Shown: piece after piece, positions 53,913 to 62,203 of the stretch
How the letters are laid out: each line of letters opens with the position of its first letter
Numbering within the stretch: the stretch's first letter is position 1
Source: Saprospiraceae bacterium
GTDB lineage: Bacteria; Bacteroidota; Bacteroidia; Chitinophagales; Saprospiraceae
NCBI GenBank assembly: GCA_016714445.1
Contig: JADJNF010000003.1
Span: 372,001-436,000, forward strand
Reading direction: 5' to 3'
Length of the DNA: 64,000 nt
The notes under the pieces: generated by a model
What the model was told of the DNA's origin: nothing
What the model saw: only the letters and a program-made list of their open reading frames with translations
Database searches by the model: none
Position numbers and translations under genes: made by a program

Positions 53913-55637
53913 TCAATGTGAATCTCTAGTAACTTTACTGCCCGAATTACCTTGGAGAAAATCCAGGTCTGCACCTTGGTCTGCTCCCATGACATGATTT
54001 ATATACAAATGTACATATCCACGATTGGCGGCAGGCTTTGGTGGTGTCCAGGCCTTTCTTCTTTGGGCTAGCATTTCATCACTGACATGGAGATGTAGCA
54101 GTCGTTGGTCGACGTCTAGCTCGATGATATCTCCGTTTTGCACCAAAGCGAGATTACCACCGATCGCGGACTCGGGCGATACATGCAAGACGGCGGTGCC
54201 ATACGCAGTACCACTCATTCTACCATCCGAAATACGAACCATATCTCTGATGCCTTTTTGCAACAACTTCTTCGGGAGCGCCATATTGCCTACTTCAGGC
54301 ATCCCAGGATAACCAACCGGACCTACATATTTTAAAACCATGACACAAGTTTCATCAATATCTAAATCTGGGTCATCGATTCTTGCATTATAATCTTCTA
54401 TACTTTCAAATACTACTGCTCTGCCTTTGTGTTTCATCAGTGCTGGTGTAGCGGCTGATGGTTTTAGTACAGCACCATTTATGGCAAGATTTCCTTTTAC
54501 AACGACACATCCGGCTTCTGCGATCAACGGATTATGGATCGGAGCTATCACTTCTTCATTGTAACAAGTCGTATTTCCTTGTATGTTGTCGTGATGATTT
54601 TTACCCGTGACGGTGATAACGTTTTTATGTAAATGAACTTGCAATTGATCCAAAACGACAGGTAGTCCGCCCGCATAATAAAAGTCTTCCATCAAGTACT
54701 TTCCGGATGGCATCAGATTCAAAAGCAATGGAATTTTACTTCCTATGGTATCAAAATCTTCCAACTTGAGATCCACCCCAATTCTACCTGCAATGGCTGT
54801 GAGATGAATGATAAAATTGGATGATCCACCTACGGCAGCATTGACTTTGATGGCATTTTCGAAGGCTTCTCTAGTCAGGATTTTATCTATGGTTAAATCT
54901 TCTTTTACCATTTCTACGATGCGTCTTCCACTCAGTTGTGCCAAAACTTTTTTCCTGGAGTCTGCTGCCGGAATAGCTGATGCTCCCGATAAAGTAAGGC
55001 CCAAAGATTCAACCATACAAGCCATAGTAGATGCTGTACCCATCGTCATACAATGTCCGATGCTTCGACTCATACAACTTTCGGCAAATTCGCATTCTTC
55101 CTGGGTCATTTTGCCGGTTTTCATATCTTCATCAAATTTCCACACGTGAGTACCTGAGCCAATGGTCTGACCTTTGTATCTGCCATTGAGCATAGGTCCG
55201 CCTGGTACCACGATGGTCGGAAGTCCGACACTTGCAGCACCCATGACAGTAGAAGGCGTCGTTTTGTCGCATCCTGTCAGTAAGACTACACCATCTATGG
55301 GATTGCCACGGATCGATTCTTCTGCATCCATACTAGCGAGATTTCTGAAAAGCATGGCAGTAGGTTTGAGAAGTGTTTCGCCCAAACTCATGATGGGAAA
55401 TTCTACCGGAAATCCTCCTGCTTCGAGTACCCCTTTTTTGACACTCTCGGCGATGTCTCTGAAATGAGCATTACAAGGTGTCAACTCACTGAAGGTATTG
55501 CAAATGCCGATGACAGGTCTGCCATCAAACATATCAGTGGGCATGCCCTGGTTTTTCATCCATGACCGATAGATGATACCATCTTTATCTTTTTTGCCAA
55601 ACCAGCCCTGAGATCTCATGATTTTACTCATTTGCAT
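53913..55637 (-). CDS. IlvD/Edd-family aldonate dehydratase
   Basis: The protein is 574 residues, usual for the family. Likely iron-sulphur ligands are Cys55 (ELTPCNAHF), Cys123 (LLTGCDKTTP) and Cys196 (SIGHCMTMG); the 68/73 spacing resembles that of pentonate dehydratases with a [2Fe-2S] cluster. KPSAATPALMKHKGRAVVFES and DGRMSGTAYGTAVLHVSPESAIGG are the C-terminal metal and substrate-binding blocks. In a xylan/xylose locus with GntP and FAH genes, D-xylonate or L-arabinonate dehydratase fits better than dihydroxyacid dehydratase. Start Met1, Met3 or Met7. 35 bp after the GH51 gene. Confidence 0.85.
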   Translation of the reverse strand: MQMSKIMRSQGWFGKKDKDGIIYRSWMKNQGMPTDMFDGRPVIGICNTFSELTPCNAHFRDIAESVKKGVLEAGGFPVEFPIMSLGETLLKPTAMLFRNLASMDAEESIRGNPIDGVVLLTGCDKTTPSTVMGAASVGLPTIVVPGGPMLNGRYKGQTIGSGTHVWKFDEDMKTGKMTQEECEFAESCMSRSIGHCMTMGTASTMACMVESLGLTLSGASAIPAADSRKKVLAQLSGRRIVEMVKEDLTIDKILTREAFENAIKVNAAVGGSSNFIIHLTAIAGRIGVDLKLEDFDTIGSKIPLLLNLMPSGKYLMEDFYYAGGLPVVLDQLQVHLHKNVITVTGKNHHDNIQGNTTCYNEEVIAPIHNPLIAEAGCVVVKGNLAINGAVLKPSAATPALMKHKGRAVVFESIEDYNARIDDPDLDIDETCVMVLKYVGPVGYPGMPEVGNMALPKKLLQKGIRDMVRISDGRMSGTAYGTAVLHVSPESAIGGNLALVQNGDIIELDVDQRLLHLHVSDEMLAQRRKAWTPPKPAANRGYVHLYINHVMGADQGADLDFLQGNSGSKVTRDSH

Positions 55638-55672
55638 TATGTTTTACATGTGAAATTAATATAGTAAAGATA

Positions 55673-57217
55673 TTATTTCAAACGATATACTGCTACTGAA
55701 AATGGGGGTAATTCCACATTCAACAGATTATTTGTGATGCTAATGTTTTTAATCGGTTTAGGTGTGATTTTATTGGCATTTTCGAAGGAGTTGTGATCAT
55801 CCACTTTTGCTGAAGTCAGCAATTCTCCTGTACAAGACGTAAATATCTGACCACGTAGGTCTATGTCTATTTTTTCTGATTTTGTATAATGAAGATTTAC
55901 CACCGAAATGGTCACAATACCAGTACTGTCTTTCGAAGCCGAGACCGAAATATTCGGTATTTTCTGACCATTTAACTCATAATTAGTGGCTTTTGAAACA
56001 TTGACATCTAATAGATTGGCATCCTGGTGCACATTGTACATGCGCATCACATGATAGGTAGGTGTCAGGATCATTTTTTCTTCTTTAGTGAGAATAACAG
56101 ACTGCAAAACATTGACGACTTGTGCCAGGTTGGCACCTTTGACTCTGCGTGCATTATTATGAAAAATATTGAGCGTCAAGCCGGCTATCATGGCATCCCG
56201 CATAGTATTTTGCTGGTAAAGTGCAGAACCACCTGCGTCCGTTTCGTACCAACCGCCCCATTCATCCACGATCAGTGCTACTTTATTTTGTGGATCATAT
56301 TTGTCCATAATGGTGGAGTGCCCTTTGATAAATTCATCTATTTTGAATGCTTCGTGCATGGTTTTGAAATATTGTGCTTCTGTAAAACCAACAGAAGGTC
56401 CTTTTTCTGACCAGGAGAGTACTGAATAATGATGTAGTGCAAGTCCTGAAACCATATTGTGCGGAATATTTTTCATGAGTGATTCTGTCCAGGCGTATTC
56501 GCCATCTGTCGCACCTGAAGCAATTCGGTACAAACCTGAACCATTGCTCCAGTCTGTCATGAATGTCGCGTACTGCCGATATACATTGGAATAATAATCC
56601 GCTGTCATATTACCACCACATCCCCAGGCTTCATTGCCCACGCCCCAAAGTTTGACATTCCAGGGTTCTTTTCTTCCATATTTTTGTCTTAAAAGCACCA
56701 TTTCACTAGGTTTTGTGCTATTGACATAATCCACCCAATCCATCAAGTCCTGAACAGATCCGCTGCCTACATTGGCAGCCAGATATGGTTGTGTTCCTAT
56801 TTTTTCACACAAATCCAGAAACTCATGCGTTCCAAAACTATTGTCTTCTACGTTTCTTCCCCACCAAAGGTTGACCATTTTGGGCCTTTCAGCTTTGGGG
56901 CCAATGCCATTTTTCCATTGGTAAGCATCAGCAAAACATCCGCCCGGCCATCTGAGATTAGGTACTTTTAAGTCTTTGAGCGCCTGAATGATATCTGTTC
57001 GTACACCATTTTCGTGTTTTATTTTGGTGTTATTTTCTCCAACATAGATACCATCATATACACAACGTCCAAGATGTTCTGCAAAATGACCATATATATG
57101 TTTGTTGATTTTTTCTTTTTCTATGTCTGTATTGACAATGATTTTTACTGGATTTTGTGCAAAAGAAATTACACAGGTAAAAATGGCCAAAGTTAGAATG
57201 AAAGACTTTTGTATCAT
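55673..57217 (-). CDS. GH51 alpha-L-arabinofuranosidase
   Basis: This exported enzyme has 514 residues and a signal peptide ending at SFAQ. The barrel shows LRWPGGCFADAYQWKNGIGP (88-107), acid/base Glu196 in GVGNEAWGCGG and nucleophile Glu319 in VDEWGGWYE. LHHYSVL (261-267) holds the conserved His. The C-terminal beta-sandwich is complete (LRGQIFTSCTGELLTS; VELPPFSVAVYRLK). It removes arabinose branches from arabinoxylan or arabinan. The gene precedes the IlvD gene by 35 bp in the same transcript. Confidence 0.95.
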   Translation of the reverse strand: MIQKSFILTLAIFTCVISFAQNPVKIIVNTDIEKEKINKHIYGHFAEHLGRCVYDGIYVGENNTKIKHENGVRTDIIQALKDLKVPNLRWPGGCFADAYQWKNGIGPKAERPKMVNLWWGRNVEDNSFGTHEFLDLCEKIGTQPYLAANVGSGSVQDLMDWVDYVNSTKPSEMVLLRQKYGRKEPWNVKLWGVGNEAWGCGGNMTADYYSNVYRQYATFMTDWSNGSGLYRIASGATDGEYAWTESLMKNIPHNMVSGLALHHYSVLSWSEKGPSVGFTEAQYFKTMHEAFKIDEFIKGHSTIMDKYDPQNKVALIVDEWGGWYETDAGGSALYQQNTMRDAMIAGLTLNIFHNNARRVKGANLAQVVNVLQSVILTKEEKMILTPTYHVMRMYNVHQDANLLDVNVSKATNYELNGQKIPNISVSASKDSTGIVTISVVNLHYTKSEKIDIDLRGQIFTSCTGELLTSAKVDDHNSFENANKITPKPIKNISITNNLLNVELPPFSVAVYRLK

Positions 57218-57283
57218 GATGTTTCGATTTTAAATTAACTTTTAGATCTATTTTAATAAATGATTTTGGCTAATGCAAACATT

Positions 57284-58519
57284 CTATAATTTCAACTCAA
57301 ATGGCGAAGCCGGCAATCCTTCCATATTGAAAAAATTGACATCTTCGGGATTGTCGGCCCATGCATATCGAACATATTTTGGAGCAGTTATTTGATCACT
57401 TTGCAATACGATGGACTTGCCTTTGATGACAGCAGTTGCTTTAACAAATTTTTTATCATCGCTAGCTAATTCAAAATATTTTAATGCGTCCACTTTTTTG
57501 ATGCCATTTTGGACAAAATCAAACTCCAAAGTCACTTTGTTTTTACTGACTTTATGTTTTTTTACCAATGGGCCGGAAATAATGATATCTTTTTTTGCAT
57601 ATTGATTTTTTAGGGCGTGTAGCGCCAATCTTTCGCCTACATCTTTTTTATTTAATGGGTGAATATCATTCCACTCACCGATATCTATGGTTACCGCCAT
57701 ACCTGTGTTTGGTATTTTTAGCATGTCCAATTGTTGCTGTCTAAGCGCTGCCCAATTACTTTCTACAGGCATTTCTTTGGCTTCTAAAAAATTGGCCAAT
57801 TGCACGAAATAAAATGGTAATTCAGCATTATTCCATCCTGCTCTCCAATTATGGATGAGTTCATTCATTAAGGCAAAATATTCATTGGGTTTCCCTACGT
57901 TGGATTCACCTTGATACCACAGCATTCCTTTGATCGGATAGTGAAAAAGTGGATGAATCATGGCATTATACAGGCCCATAGGTTTCCATTGGATGAAGAT
58001 GTGTGGTTCGATTTTGACGACTTCGCAGCCTACTTTATAGCGCCATTCACCTTCAAGTTTGATCGTGCTTTTGTCTTTGAAAACTATCTCATAAGGTTTG
58101 TCTTTTACAAATCCACCACGACCATTTTCATCAATGACCCGGATGGTTATCTCATTTTTGCCTTCTTTCAAAAGAGAACCAGAGATTTCGTATTTTCTTG
58201 GCGGATATTGGTACGAAGTAGTACCTGCAAATTGCCCATTGACATACACTGAATCGGCATCCACAATACAGCCAAGGAATAGTCTTGCTGTTTGACCTAC
58301 TTGTTTTTTACTAACATCAAATGTCCTGTGCATCCATATAGCTCCGGGTTTCATATTTGAATCAAAACTACTCCACAGAGACGGCATCGCAGCTGTTTTC
58401 CATGTCGAACGATCAATATCAGTTTGCGCCCAATGCTGTTTTAGTCCTTCATCACTTTCGTTCAATTTTTTGTACCAATTACTGTGTCGGTTAGCGTTAT
58501 AGTTTTTAATGCTATCCAC
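57284..58519 (-). CDS. Sialate O-acetylesterase-type esterase, C-terminal part, frameshifted
   Basis: The apparent GTG start (VDSIKNYNANRHSNWY) is really mid-protein. Residues 40-170 form an inserted sandwich (WMHRTFDVSKKQVGQTARLFLG). KGMLWYQGESNVGK is the second active-site block and NDIHPLNKKDVGERLALHAL holds the catalytic Asp-x-His. The N-terminal part with the nucleophile lies in the next ORF. Adding one base to the four-T run at 58523-58526 (four A on the coding strand) gives YRNEKYVDSIKNYNANRH and fuses the two. Enzymes of this type (acetylesterase/SASA) remove acetyl groups from sugars and here probably deacetylate xylan. Confidence 0.85.
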   Translation of the reverse strand: MDSIKNYNANRHSNWYKKLNESDEGLKQHWAQTDIDRSTWKTAAMPSLWSSFDSNMKPGAIWMHRTFDVSKKQVGQTARLFLGCIVDADSVYVNGQFAGTTSYQYPPRKYEISGSLLKEGKNEITIRVIDENGRGGFVKDKPYEIVFKDKSTIKLEGEWRYKVGCEVVKIEPHIFIQWKPMGLYNAMIHPLFHYPIKGMLWYQGESNVGKPNEYFALMNELIHNWRAGWNNAELPFYFVQLANFLEAKEMPVESNWAALRQQQLDMLKIPNTGMAVTIDIGEWNDIHPLNKKDVGERLALHALKNQYAKKDIIISGPLVKKHKVSKNKVTLEFDFVQNGIKKVDALKYFELASDDKKFVKATAVIKGKSIVLQSDQITAPKYVRYAWADNPEDVNFFNMEGLPASPFELKL

Positions 58520-59202
58520 GTATTTTCATTTCTGTATTGATAGACAATATCCAGATATTCAGGAAACTTTTTTAAACCTTCTTCGCTTATCCATGATTGC
58601 GCTGGTGATCCTCCCAAAGCACTGTTGATCAAGCCGATGGGAATCTTTTCGCTTTCATAAACTTTTGCTGCAAAAAAGTATGCGACACCGGAAAATTCTT
58701 TGATCGTCTTAGGACTCACTTCTATCCAGGATCCACCCGAAATGTCTTCTTTTTCATTTTTAAAATCATACGTTTTAGGCACTGTAAACTGCCTGATCAT
58801 TGGATTTCTGGCACTTCGATACAATTCAGGATAGGCATCTTTGAGTCTTTCGATGGGTAATTCCATATTGGACTGACCGCTGCAAAGCCAAACATCGCCA
58901 AAAAGTACATTTTTGACCATGATCTGATTGTACCCTTTGATGGAGATATTGTGTGGTCCGCCCGCCATTTGAGGGGGAAGCATCACTGACCATGTACTGT
59001 CTTTTTGTGCAACAGACGTATATTCTTTGCCAACAAATCTTACCATAACATTTTCATCAGGACTTGCAAATCCCCATATCTTTATAGGTTGATCTCTCTG
59101 TAGTACCATGCCATCACTGATGTATTTGGGCAATCTGACTTGGCTGAAACCAAGCGTAATTATCAATAAAAGAGTTAAAAATGTGGCTATGATTTGCTTC
59201 AT
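58462..59202 (-). CDS. Sialate O-acetylesterase-type esterase, N-terminal part, frameshifted
   Basis: The signal peptide ends near ITLGFS. Residues 20-100 are a short jelly-roll (GMVLQRDQPIKIWGFASPDENV). WLCSGQSNMELPI holds nucleophile Ser111 and NSALGGSPAQSWIS is the oxyanion block. True homology ends at YQYRNEN; the last 20 residues (TWIALKTITLTDTVIGTKN) are out-of-frame. It overlaps the C-terminal ORF by 58 bp for this reason. Intact, the enzyme would be about 645 residues, usual for the family. The gap to xylA is 164 bp and contains repeat G. Confidence 0.85.
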   Translation of the reverse strand: MKQIIATFLTLLLIITLGFSQVRLPKYISDGMVLQRDQPIKIWGFASPDENVMVRFVGKEYTSVAQKDSTWSVMLPPQMAGGPHNISIKGYNQIMVKNVLFGDVWLCSGQSNMELPIERLKDAYPELYRSARNPMIRQFTVPKTYDFKNEKEDISGGSWIEVSPKTIKEFSGVAYFFAAKVYESEKIPIGLINSALGGSPAQSWISEEGLKKFPEYLDIVYQYRNENTWIALKTITLTDTVIGTKN

Positions 59203-59307
59203 GAAATAAATGCTATGTTATTATTTTAAAAAACACAAAAATTGTATCAATTCATATACTAATTTATGCTTTGCAGTTGCTAAGCTTATCAGCATCACTC
59301 ACCACTC

Positions 59308-59340
59308 ACCCGGTTGACCATTACATGGTAATCGGGCAAG
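59308..59340. repeat. Repeat G, copy 2
   Basis: ACCCGGTTGACCAT-tac-ATGGTAATCGGG can fold into a hairpin with one bulge. It matches 44435-44467 at 25 of 33 bases. It sits between xylA and the esterase gene, where it could modulate read-through. Confidence 0.5.
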
Positions 59341-59366
59341 TCCCTCAAATCTTCTCTTTCAAATCT

Positions 59367-60677
59367 CTAAATGTACATATTTATCAACTGCTCGTAACAC
59401 TCTTGTTTTCCGCTTATGAGACTTGGTTCACCATTCGCGGTACCCAATTTTGCAAGGTCTTCTAAAGTCAATTTACCATTTGCAAATAGAGCGCCATTGC
59501 CTGCATCGAAACTACTGTATCTTTCCTTTTTCATCTGACTGTATGGCGAATCTTTGATGATATTATCAGCAATAATCAATGCTCTGGCAAATGCATCCAT
59601 TCCACTGATGTGGGCAATAAATAAATCTTCAAGATCAGTAGAATTTCTTCTGATTTTTGCATCAAAATTGATACCTCCTGTTTTAAAGCCATCACTTTCC
59701 AGAAATACCAACATCATTTGGGTCAATTCATAAACATCTATTGGAAATTGGTCTGTGTCCCACCCATTTTGATAGTCACCTCTATTGGCATCCAAACTTC
59801 CCAACATACCGGCATTGGCTGCGATGGTCATTTCGTGTTCCATAGTATGTCCTGCCAAAGTAGCGTGATTAACCTCGAGATTTAACGCAAAATCTTCCAT
59901 CAAATCATACTCACGTAAAAATCCGATCACAGTTGCAGCATCAAAATCATATTGGTGTTTGGATGGCTCCATAGGTTTTGGTTCGATGAGGAACTTTCCC
60001 GTAAATCCATTTTTACGACCATAATCTCTGGACATGGTCAGGAACCTGGCTAAGTGATCCAGTTCTTTTTTTACGTCCGTATTGATCAATGAAATATATC
60101 CTTCACGTCCGCCCCAAAACACATAATTCTGACCACCCAATTTTATAGTGGCATCAATGGCATTTTTGATTTGTACACTTGCCCTGGCTACGACACTAAA
60201 ATCAGGGTTTGTTGATGCACCATTCATATATCGTGGGTGAGAAAATAAATTTGCCGTGCCCCAAAGTAACTGAATGCCTGTTTCTTTTTGTTTTTCGAGG
60301 GCATAATCGGTAATGATCAGCATTCTTTTTTCGTATTCTGCGACAGAGTCACCTTCATCTATCAAGTCGATGTCATGAAAACAATAATAGGGCACACCCA
60401 ACTTTGATATAAATTCAAAAGCAGCGTCCATTTTGTCTTTTGCTTGTTGCACAGGATCATTGGAAGCCAACCACGGCATCGGTCTTGTAGGACTACCGAA
60501 AGGATCACCACCGCCACCACACAGACTGTGCCAGTAAGCTACTGCAAACCTAAAATGATCTTTTAAGCTTTTGCCATTCACGGTTTGATTTTCATCATAC
60601 CATCTGAAAGCCAATGGATTTTTGGAATCACGACCTTCAAATTGTATTTTTTGGATGTTTTTAAAGTAAGTGTTCAC
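59367..60677 (-). CDS. xylA: Xylose isomerase
   Basis: The enzyme converts D-xylose to D-xylulose in the cytoplasm. It is 436 residues with all expected catalytic and metal residues: His101 and Asp104 (CFHDIDL), Glu232 and Lys234 (IEPKP), Glu268 and His271 (EVNHATLAGH), Asp296 (LDANRGD), Asp307 and Asp309 (WDTDQFP) and Asp339 (INFDAK). The numbering coincides with that of the E. coli-type (class II) enzyme. xylB ends 26 bp upstream, so the two are co-transcribed. No regulator gene lies beside them. Confidence 0.98.
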   Translation of the reverse strand: MNTYFKNIQKIQFEGRDSKNPLAFRWYDENQTVNGKSLKDHFRFAVAYWHSLCGGGGDPFGSPTRPMPWLASNDPVQQAKDKMDAAFEFISKLGVPYYCFHDIDLIDEGDSVAEYEKRMLIITDYALEKQKETGIQLLWGTANLFSHPRYMNGASTNPDFSVVARASVQIKNAIDATIKLGGQNYVFWGGREGYISLINTDVKKELDHLARFLTMSRDYGRKNGFTGKFLIEPKPMEPSKHQYDFDAATVIGFLREYDLMEDFALNLEVNHATLAGHTMEHEMTIAANAGMLGSLDANRGDYQNGWDTDQFPIDVYELTQMMLVFLESDGFKTGGINFDAKIRRNSTDLEDLFIAHISGMDAFARALIIADNIIKDSPYSQMKKERYSSFDAGNGALFANGKLTLEDLAKLGTANGEPSLISGKQECYEQLINMYI

Positions 60678-60703
60678 GTTATTACTGTATTTTATTTTTT
60701 TTG

Positions 60704-62188
60704 TTATTTAATTAAATTACTTAACTGATGTGTCCATTGATGATAAGCATCTTGATATTGACTATTGTCTGACTTGTATTCCGTTGTTTTTATAGGTTTC
60801 ATATCTGCAATAGCTTCATCTATACTATTGTAAACGCCAATCGCTACAGTACTTGCTTTTGCAGCTCCTACTGCACCTGTAGTGTCGTACATTTCTATAT
60901 TACATTGCAGCAAATTGGACAATGACGATGTAAAAGTATCTGACAAAAACAAATTGTCATTGCCCACTTTGATGGTGGAAGGTGTGATACCTATTGATTG
61001 TAAAATCTCCATACCATAAACAAATGAAAACACAATTCCTTCCAGTGCCGCTCTGAAAAGATGTGCTTGAGTATGTCTGTTGAACTGCAAATTATCAATG
61101 CGGGCACCCATCATTTTGTCATTAAGAATGCGCTCACTACCATTTCCAAAAGGCAAAATTATCAGCCCTTCTGATCCTACAGGAATATTTTTTAATTGCG
61201 CTTCCATGTTCTCATAGGTCTGACCAATAGCTGCAACATGTTTTCGCATCCATGCGTACAAAATACCGCATCCATTGATACATAATAATTGGCCAATTCT
61301 ATTTTGATCAGCTGTGTGATTGATATGGGCAAAACCATTGACTCGGGATTGTACATCATAATCCAATTTGTCTGTCACTGCATACACCACACCGGATGTA
61401 CCACCTGTAGCTGCGACATCTCCGGGGTGCAAGACTTTTAATGCCATTGCATTGTTGGGTTGATCTCCGGCGCGATAAGTGACGGGTGTGCCGGCCGCTA
61501 ATCCGCTTAGTTGAGCTGCATCATCAGTGACCCGACCATGTATGGAAAACGTATCAACCAAATCAGGCATCATCTCCTCGGGAATACCATAGTAATTGAG
61601 CAGATGATCAGCAGTGGAATTTTGTTTGAAGTCCCAAAACATACCTTCTGAATATCCTGAAACGGTGCTATTGATTTCATTGGTAAATTTCATGGCTATA
61701 AAATCTCCCGGCAGCATCCATTTATGTACTTTTTCGAAAAGTTCGGGTTCGTTTTCTTTTACCCATTTGAGCTTGGAAGCAGTGAAGTTTCCTGGTGAAT
61801 TGAGCAAATGACCAAGACAATATGCACTGCCCAGATCTATAAATGCCTGATCACCCATCTGAGCTGCCCGACTATCGCACCATATGATGGAAGGCCGGAT
61901 GACTTGATGGTTTTTATCTACCAATACTAAGCCATGCATTTGATATCCGATCCCTATAGATAATATTTGATTGGCATCAATATTATTTTCAGACAATAAT
62001 GTTTTGGTCAAAATACATATACTTTCCCACCACATTTCAGGATCCTGTTCGGCCCATCCCGGATGTTTTGCTTCCATGTGCATTTCAGATTCAGGATACT
62101 TGCCGATAGCAACGACATGTCCTGAATCTATCTTTACAATAGATGCTTTTACCGAAGAACTTCCTATATCATACCCAATTGCGTACAT
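60704..62188 (-). CDS. xylB: Xylulokinase (FGGY family)
   Basis: The kinase phosphorylates D-xylulose to xylulose-5-phosphate. It is 494 residues. The FGGY N-terminal ATPase core starts AIGYDIGSSSVKASIVKID; GYQMHGLVLVDKN (82-94) is the xylulose-binding loop (Met84-His85) and RAGDQPNNAMA (239-249) has the catalytic base Asp242. GDVAATGGTSGVVYAVTD is the phosphate loop and TTGAVGAAKASTVAIGV the adenosine motif. It follows the GH115 gene by 15 bp and precedes xylA by 26 bp. Confidence 0.95.
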   Translation of the reverse strand: MYAIGYDIGSSSVKASIVKIDSGHVVAIGKYPESEMHMEAKHPGWAEQDPEMWWESICILTKTLLSENNIDANQILSIGIGYQMHGLVLVDKNHQVIRPSIIWCDSRAAQMGDQAFIDLGSAYCLGHLLNSPGNFTASKLKWVKENEPELFEKVHKWMLPGDFIAMKFTNEINSTVSGYSEGMFWDFKQNSTADHLLNYYGIPEEMMPDLVDTFSIHGRVTDDAAQLSGLAAGTPVTYRAGDQPNNAMALKVLHPGDVAATGGTSGVVYAVTDKLDYDVQSRVNGFAHINHTADQNRIGQLLCINGCGILYAWMRKHVAAIGQTYENMEAQLKNIPVGSEGLIILPFGNGSERILNDKMMGARIDNLQFNRHTQAHLFRAALEGIVFSFVYGMEILQSIGITPSTIKVGNDNLFLSDTFTSSLSNLLQCNIEMYDTTGAVGAAKASTVAIGVYNSIDEAIADMKPIKTTEYKSDNSQYQDAYHQWTHQLSNLIK

Positions 62189-62203
62189 TTTACAAAACTG
62201 AAA

